37,258 nucleotides of DNA, taken from positions 1 through 37,258 of the forward strand of contig NZ_JAFVUX010000022.1 of the NCBI RefSeq assembly GCF_017502485.1. Direction: 5' to 3'. Below, in pieces: positions 32,993-37,258 of this stretch; within the stretch, counting starts at the first letter, position 1, and every line of letters starts with the position of its first letter. The notes beneath the pieces are model-generated. The model was not told the origin of the DNA, ran no database searches, and saw only the letters and a program-made list of their open reading frames with translations. The stretch is from Helicobacter sp. GTDB taxonomy: Bacteria > Campylobacterota > Campylobacteria > Campylobacterales > Helicobacteraceae. The translations under genes and the position numbers were made by a program.

Positions 32993-35900
32993 ATGGGCTA
33001 TTTTCGCGTAAGTGGCTTTATACATTTGCACACACTTATTATGGATTCTGGGGGCTATGAGCGATTTAGCTCTATCCGTCTGCTTGTGGGACTTAATGTC
33101 GATAAACTTGTCTTTGAGCTAGAGCAGACAAACGCTGATATATCCCGCCTAAATGAAGCAAACAAAGCCAAATTCACCCAAGCCTTTAGCAAAGCCCAGC
33201 AAAAATCTATACAAAAAGAGTCCTATGACAAACAAGTACAAGACTCTATCCAAGCCCTACAAGAAGCCCTAGAATCTAAGCGTTTAGCAATCCGTATCGT
33301 GCGGGATAAAAACGCCCACGCCAAATTCTATCTCTTCTACAATCAAGCCCAAAGCCACACAGATTCAAACAAGCCACGCTTCCAAGGCTCATTGATTGTA
33401 GGTAGTAGTAACCTTAGCCATAATGGCTTAGAGAAAAATTATGAGTTTAATATCCTATCCAACAATAGCGATGACCTAGGCTTTAGCCACTTTGAGTTTG
33501 AAAGGCTATGGGAGAGTGCTATCCCGCTAGATTCTAGCGATATAGAGAGAGCGAAAAAAGGCACATATTTAGAGAAGATTCTAAGCCCCAAGGAGATGTA
33601 TCACAAGCTTTTGCTCTGCCACTTTGGCGAAGTATTTTTACACACAGACTCCAGCATACAAGCCCTAATCGCTAGCGCGAACTACACGCCTTATGACTAC
33701 CAAATCCACGCCGTGCAAGAGGGCATAGACAAGCTAGAACGATATAATGGCTTTTTCCTAAGCGATGTTGTAGGACTTGGTAAAACACTCATCGCCTGTG
33801 TGATTGCCAAAAAGCTTCAAATAGATAGCAAAATCACAGGCAGGATTCTCATCTGCGCACCAAATGCCGTGCAGAAATCTTGGAAAAAGCATAAAGATGA
33901 TTTAAAGCTACACAGAGTAGAGATTACCACGCACGATAGCCTACACAAGCTAGAAGATAAAGAGAGCTTTGAGCTTATCATCATCGATGAGAGCCACAAC
34001 TTCCGCAACCAAGACTCCAACCGCTACAAAGAGCTGCAAGCCCTCTGTAAGATCCCCTACAAAAGCCCAAGCGCGCAAACTCTCCCCACACGCAAAAGAG
34101 TGGTCCTCCTATCCGCCACACCGCAAAACAACTCCCCCAAAGACTTAGAGCAGCAAATCTACCTTTTCCGCGATAAGCGAGACACCGCCATTGTAGAAAA
34201 CCAAAGCCTAGAGAGATTTTTCCACACGATCAATGAGCAATTTGACAAGCTTAATAGAGAGCGCAAAGAGCTTAATAGAAAGAAAAACGAAGACCTAGCC
34301 AACGCCAAGAAGCCCACCACCACAGAGGCAGAATCCAAAAACACAAAAGCCCTGCAAGAGTTAAGCAACACCCTACGCGAAAAACTGCTAGCAAAGATTA
34401 TGATCCGCCGCACAAGAGCAGATATAGAAAGCAGCTATGCCAACGACAAAACCAAGCAAGGCTTGCACTTCCCTAAAATCACCGACCCAAAGCCCCTAGA
34501 ATATGACCTAGACTCCATCTCGCATAATCTTGCTACACAGACCCTACTTTTCCTAGCAGGGGAGCTAAATAACATAGCCCAGCCACAAGCAGGGGAGAAA
34601 AACGGCTACACCTACGCACGCTATCTCATCTACCCCAATCTCACCGAGCAAGGTAAGCAGAAGTTCCGCGCTGCCTATGACAAGGGCAAAGATGATCGAT
34701 TCTACAAAGACCAATCCACCCAGCTTGCAATCTTTATGCAAAAGATTCTATTCAAACGCTTTGACTCTAGCATTCAAGCCTTTAAGGACACTTTAAGTAA
34801 GCAAATAGCTTCTTATAATCAGCTCCTTGAGCAATTTAAAAATAAGTATATCTATCTCCCTAAGAATTATGACAACAGGGAGCGACTTTACAGATTATTA
34901 GAAGAAGATAATGACAAGGCTTTAGAAGAGCTTTTAGAGCAAGATAAACTTCTAGCCCTAAGCCCAAGCGACTTTCAAAAAGACTATGCACAAAAGCTTC
35001 AAATAGACAGAGCAAATCTCCAAGCCCTGCTTGATAAATGGGAGCAAATCACCCAAGACCCCAAGCTTGATAAACTGCAAGAGTTTTTAGACTCCCAAGA
35101 TTCAACGCAAAAAGTCGTCATATTCACAGAAGCAAAATCAAGCAGCGAGTATCTAGCTCAAAATCTTAGTGCATATCAAGGGCAGATTCTGCATATCCAT
35201 AGTGCTAACCGCAATGAGCTAGAATCTAACATACGAGCAAACTTTGATGCCAACTACCCAGAAAATAAGCAGCAAAATGACAAGCGCATAATCATCACCA
35301 CCGATGTCCTAGCAGAGGGTGTGAATCTCCACCGCGCCAATATCATCATAAATTTCGACACCCCGTATAATAGCACTCGCCTTATGCAACGCATAGGGCG
35401 GATTAACCGCATAGGCACACCCCATAAGCAAATCTATATTTATAACTTCAAGCCTACGCACTTTAACGATCGCATTATCAATATCAACGCCATAGCAGCC
35501 CAAAAGATACAAAGCTTCCACTATACTTTGGGCGAAGATTCTGCGATTTATGATGAAAATGAAGAGTTTGATAGCAAAAAGCTCTTTGAAATCGTGCGAG
35601 CCAAAGAGAAAGAGACCAGCAAAGATACAAAGTATCAAAACGACTTGCGCGATCTCTACTTCAACGACAAAGCAGAGTTTGCTCGTATCAAAGCTCTCCC
35701 TAGCAAGTCTCGCTGCTTTATCCAGCTAGATTCTAGCACGCAAAGCTATGCCTACTTAAAAAGAGATGCAAAAAGCTTCGCCCCCTACCATATAGCTAAG
35801 ACAAAAGACCTGCTTAAAGAGCCTACGCCTAAGCCCTGCTTGTTTTATGACATAGCTGATTTTCTAAAAGCCCACATAAAGCTTCAGCCTTACAAGCCAA

Positions 35901-36292
35901 GCGATGATGAGATAGCTCTCCACCACGCCCACACACAAGCCGCGCTAGATGACTACACCAAGCCAAGCTCCCCCAATAGCCCCAGCAGTCCAAAAGCTAC
36001 TCTAAGCCCACAAGAGCAAAAAGCCCTAACCAAGCTACGCCATATAAACGAGCTAGATTCTACGCTAAAAGATAAGCTTATCGCCGCCGTGCAAAATGGC
36101 ACTTATCACAGCCTAGCCAAAGACATAAACAACGCCAAAAGCCTAGAAGATTTTGAAAATCTAGCCCAAAAGTATGGCTTCACAAGCCAAACCCAAAGCG
36201 ATGAGCCAACCAACGAGCCACAAGAATCCACAGAGCTTGCAAAGCCAGAAATTGAGCTAAGTATCACTGCTTTCACAAAGGCAAAGCAGTGA
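32993..36292 (+). CDS. PLD-nuclease/SNF2-type helicase, defence-associated
   Basis: A 1099-residue protein, counted from the first ATG in this frame. An N-terminal phospholipase-D-like domain has HAKFYLF (His109, Lys111) and GSLIVGSSNLSHNGLEKNYE. A superfamily 2 SNF2-like helicase follows, with VVGLGKT (259-265), IIIDESHNF (DESH 332-335), LLSATPQNNSP, TDVLAEGVNLHRA and MQRIGRINRIG (798-808). The C-terminus is a proline/serine-rich linker and a short helical region. Such PLD-helicases accompany type IIG/ISP- or DISARM-like methylases in defence loci, and a methylase-type gene follows 291 bases later. Homologous sequence continues upstream in this frame (NALTDKNITHLAFL) back to a stop at 32918, so the true protein probably starts earlier but is cut by a frameshift. 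Composition is closer to the core genome than that of the OLD and GmrSD-like genes. Confidence 0.85.
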   Translation: MGYFRVSGFIHLHTLIMDSGGYERFSSIRLLVGLNVDKLVFELEQTNADISRLNEANKAKFTQAFSKAQQKSIQKESYDKQVQDSIQALQEALESKRLAIRIVRDKNAHAKFYLFYNQAQSHTDSNKPRFQGSLIVGSSNLSHNGLEKNYEFNILSNNSDDLGFSHFEFERLWESAIPLDSSDIERAKKGTYLEKILSPKEMYHKLLLCHFGEVFLHTDSSIQALIASANYTPYDYQIHAVQEGIDKLERYNGFFLSDVVGLGKTLIACVIAKKLQIDSKITGRILICAPNAVQKSWKKHKDDLKLHRVEITTHDSLHKLEDKESFELIIIDESHNFRNQDSNRYKELQALCKIPYKSPSAQTLPTRKRVVLLSATPQNNSPKDLEQQIYLFRDKRDTAIVENQSLERFFHTINEQFDKLNRERKELNRKKNEDLANAKKPTTTEAESKNTKALQELSNTLREKLLAKIMIRRTRADIESSYANDKTKQGLHFPKITDPKPLEYDLDSISHNLATQTLLFLAGELNNIAQPQAGEKNGYTYARYLIYPNLTEQGKQKFRAAYDKGKDDRFYKDQSTQLAIFMQKILFKRFDSSIQAFKDTLSKQIASYNQLLEQFKNKYIYLPKNYDNRERLYRLLEEDNDKALEELLEQDKLLALSPSDFQKDYAQKLQIDRANLQALLDKWEQITQDPKLDKLQEFLDSQDSTQKVVIFTEAKSSSEYLAQNLSAYQGQILHIHSANRNELESNIRANFDANYPENKQQNDKRIIITTDVLAEGVNLHRANIIINFDTPYNSTRLMQRIGRINRIGTPHKQIYIYNFKPTHFNDRIININAIAAQKIQSFHYTLGEDSAIYDENEEFDSKKLFEIVRAKEKETSKDTKYQNDLRDLYFNDKAEFARIKALPSKSRCFIQLDSSTQSYAYLKRDAKSFAPYHIAKTKDLLKEPTPKPCLFYDIADFLKAHIKLQPYKPSDDEIALHHAHTQAALDDYTKPSSPNSPSSPKATLSPQEQKALTKLRHINELDSTLKDKLIAAVQNGTYHSLAKDINNAKSLEDFENLAQKYGFTSQTQSDEPTNEPQESTELAKPEIELSITAFTKAKQ

Positions 36293-36302
36293 AGCTATCC
36301 CC

Positions 36303-36332
36303 ATCATTGCGAGGCATAGCCAAAGCAATCCA
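36303..36332. repeat. Dispersed palindromic repeat (CATTGCGAG type)
   Basis: CATCATTGCGAGGC...AAAGCAATCC has inverted ATTGC/GCAAT ends around a short centre and matches the family seen at 3066-3100. It lies 10 bases after the helicase stop, in the 291-base gap before the methylase-type gene. The rest of the gap has no convincing gene: the open frame across it is short, overlaps the helicase stop and has repeat-derived composition. Confidence 0.45.
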
Positions 36333-36583
36333 TAAGCAAAACAAGGATTCTAGCCCCAACGCCCAAAATTTAGAAACACCGCAGGGCAAAAAAGCAGAAA
36401 GCGTGTTTTCTAATCAGCCGCAGGCGACAGGATTTTGCGATGATTTTGTGGGTTGTCAAGCGGTGGGCGAAGGGATTTACCTAAGTGGTAATGAGCAAGC
36501 CCACCGAGCAGACTCCCGCAAAAGCGTGCAAAAGCCAACGCCCAAAGCCAAATCGTTTAACACCAAACCAAAGGAGCTCCACT

Positions 36584-37258
36584 ATGACACATCTCTACCC
36601 CCTATCCCAGCACAAAGCCAACCCAGAAGCCCTACTACAAAGCTTCAAAGCACTTATCTATGAGCTTTTCTCCCTAGAAGTATCCCAGGCAAGCGCGCAA
36701 GCCCTGCACGACCTAGAGCAGAGCTATGGAGAGTTTGACTTTGGCGGTGCGATCGTGTGCTTTGTCTCTACTGCTAGCAGCGAAACTCTCTCTAGCTCTA
36801 GCCTAGGGCATACAAATTTAGCCTTTAGCCTTATCTGCTCTAAGCCTAGTGCCCAGCTCTCTAAGTCTCTCTATACCAAAGCCACTCAAGCCATAAACCG
36901 CGCCATACTCTCCTACAACATCATCTTTTTCCTAAATCCACAAGAAGACTTGCTGACCATAAGCTTCGCCACACGCAGAGAGCATAAGCGCGCTATAGAC
37001 CAAGATGTCCTAGAAAAAGTCATAATCATCAAAGACATCTCCCTACTCTCCCCCAGCCAAGGACATTTACGCAATCTTGCCTCCATAGCCAAAGCCTCCA
37101 AGCACAAGAAGCAAACGCCCACACCTATTGATACGCTCTACCAAGAGAGCATCAAAGCCCTAAGCATAGAAAGCCTAAATGAAAACTTTTACAAAGAAAT
37201 TGTAGGGATTTTTATCAAGCTTATAGACTCTATCCAGCTCCCCTTAGAATCCCAAGCA
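36584..37258 (+). CDS. Large methylase-type RM protein, N-terminal part (runs off the window)
   Basis: The frame opens at ATG 36584, 7 bases after AAGGAG, and remains open to the last base (225 residues seen). The protein starts MTHLYPLSQHKANPEALLQS and has alternating strands and helices, including NRAILSYNIIFFLNPQEDLL and LTISFATRREHKRAID, then SIESLNENFYKEIVGIFIK. This last pattern, with the preceding domain, is what I recall at the N-terminus of large Eco57I-type restriction-modification methylases in Helicobacter and Campylobacter. The catalytic NPPY/F motif would lie beyond the window, so the class (type IIG, PglX-like or ISP-like) is open. Together with the helicase it suggests a two-gene defence operon. 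Confidence 0.65.
   Translation, partial: MTHLYPLSQHKANPEALLQSFKALIYELFSLEVSQASAQALHDLEQSYGEFDFGGAIVCFVSTASSETLSSSSLGHTNLAFSLICSKPSAQLSKSLYTKATQAINRAILSYNIIFFLNPQEDLLTISFATRREHKRAIDQDVLEKVIIIKDISLLSPSQGHLRNLASIAKASKHKKQTPTPIDTLYQESIKALSIESLNENFYKEIVGIFIKLIDSIQLPLESQA

Noticed and set aside
36289-36663. Open frame overlapping the helicase stop
   Set aside because: The GTG start overlaps the stop, the sequence begins with a palindromic repeat, and it runs out of frame through the well-supported start at 36584.
1-37258. tRNA and rRNA genes, CRISPR arrays, complete insertion sequences
   Set aside because: No sequence with a tRNA cloverleaf, rRNA signature, repeat-spacer pattern or transposase frame was recognised.

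Overview
The window looks like chromosomal DNA of an enterohepatic-type Helicobacter (Campylobacterota). From memory of the H. pylori gene order, several blocks match: lspA-glmM-rpsT-prfA followed by an outer-membrane protein gene, acpS-fliL-rsmD plus a small conserved gene, topA next to a radical-SAM gene, and rpmH-rnpA-yidD-yidC-jag-mnmE. The species was not determined. The short palindrome TAGATTCTA/TAGAATCTA is strikingly common, inside and between genes, and looks like a lineage signature.

Layout. (1) 1-4254 is an accessory, defence-rich patch: the 3' end of a type IIG restriction-modification (RM) gene, an OLD-family ATPase/TOPRIM nuclease, a second partial copy of the RM tail, a PemK/MazF-like toxin, a run of three stem-loops, dispersed palindromic repeats, a Phd/VapC-type toxin-antitoxin pair and another RM-tail relic on the minus strand. 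(2) ilvD (4302-5993) is followed by an AT-rich GmrSD-like (DUF262/DUF1524) gene and a degenerate stretch to about 8430. (3) 8434-11794 holds lspA and glmM (minus) facing away from rpsT and prfA (plus). (4) 11920-18279 is one long minus-strand gene string, transcribed from the right: a small conserved protein, rsmD, fliL, acpS, leuD, leuB, a TPR protein, a CiaD-like protein, a UspA-like protein and a FadL/TraF-like outer-membrane protein with a G8 tract. (5) The signal recognition particle RNA lies at 18383-18487 on the plus strand. (6) 18533-23856 (minus) holds a radical-SAM protein, topA, a CDF-type transporter and a lipoprotein. (7) 24041-29935 (plus) is the rpmH-rnpA-yidD-yidC-jag-mnmE-uppS block. 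(8) acnB (30114-32684) has a structured leader and a long 3' hairpin. (9) 32772 to the end is a second defence patch: a PLD-plus-SNF2 helicase gene with an apparent frameshift near its start, a palindromic repeat, and the start of a large methylase-type RM gene that runs off the window.

How the parts work together. The core genes cover translation (rpsT, rpmH, prfA, rsmD, mnmE), membrane protein and lipoprotein biogenesis (ffs, yidC, yidD, lspA), wall precursors (glmM, uppS), branched-chain amino acids (ilvD, leuB, leuD), the TCA cycle (acnB), DNA topology (topA) and motility (fliL). The accessory patches at 1-4254, 6029-8430 and 32772-37258 carry nearly all the unusual features: repeated RM tails, an in-frame palindromic insertion and a frameshift.

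The best candidate for something undescribed is the OLD nuclease gene lying between two diverged copies of the same RM-gene tail, with its ribosome-binding site inside the last codons of the first copy. This arrangement suggests that defence genes are added at the 3' end of an RM gene with the tail being regenerated.
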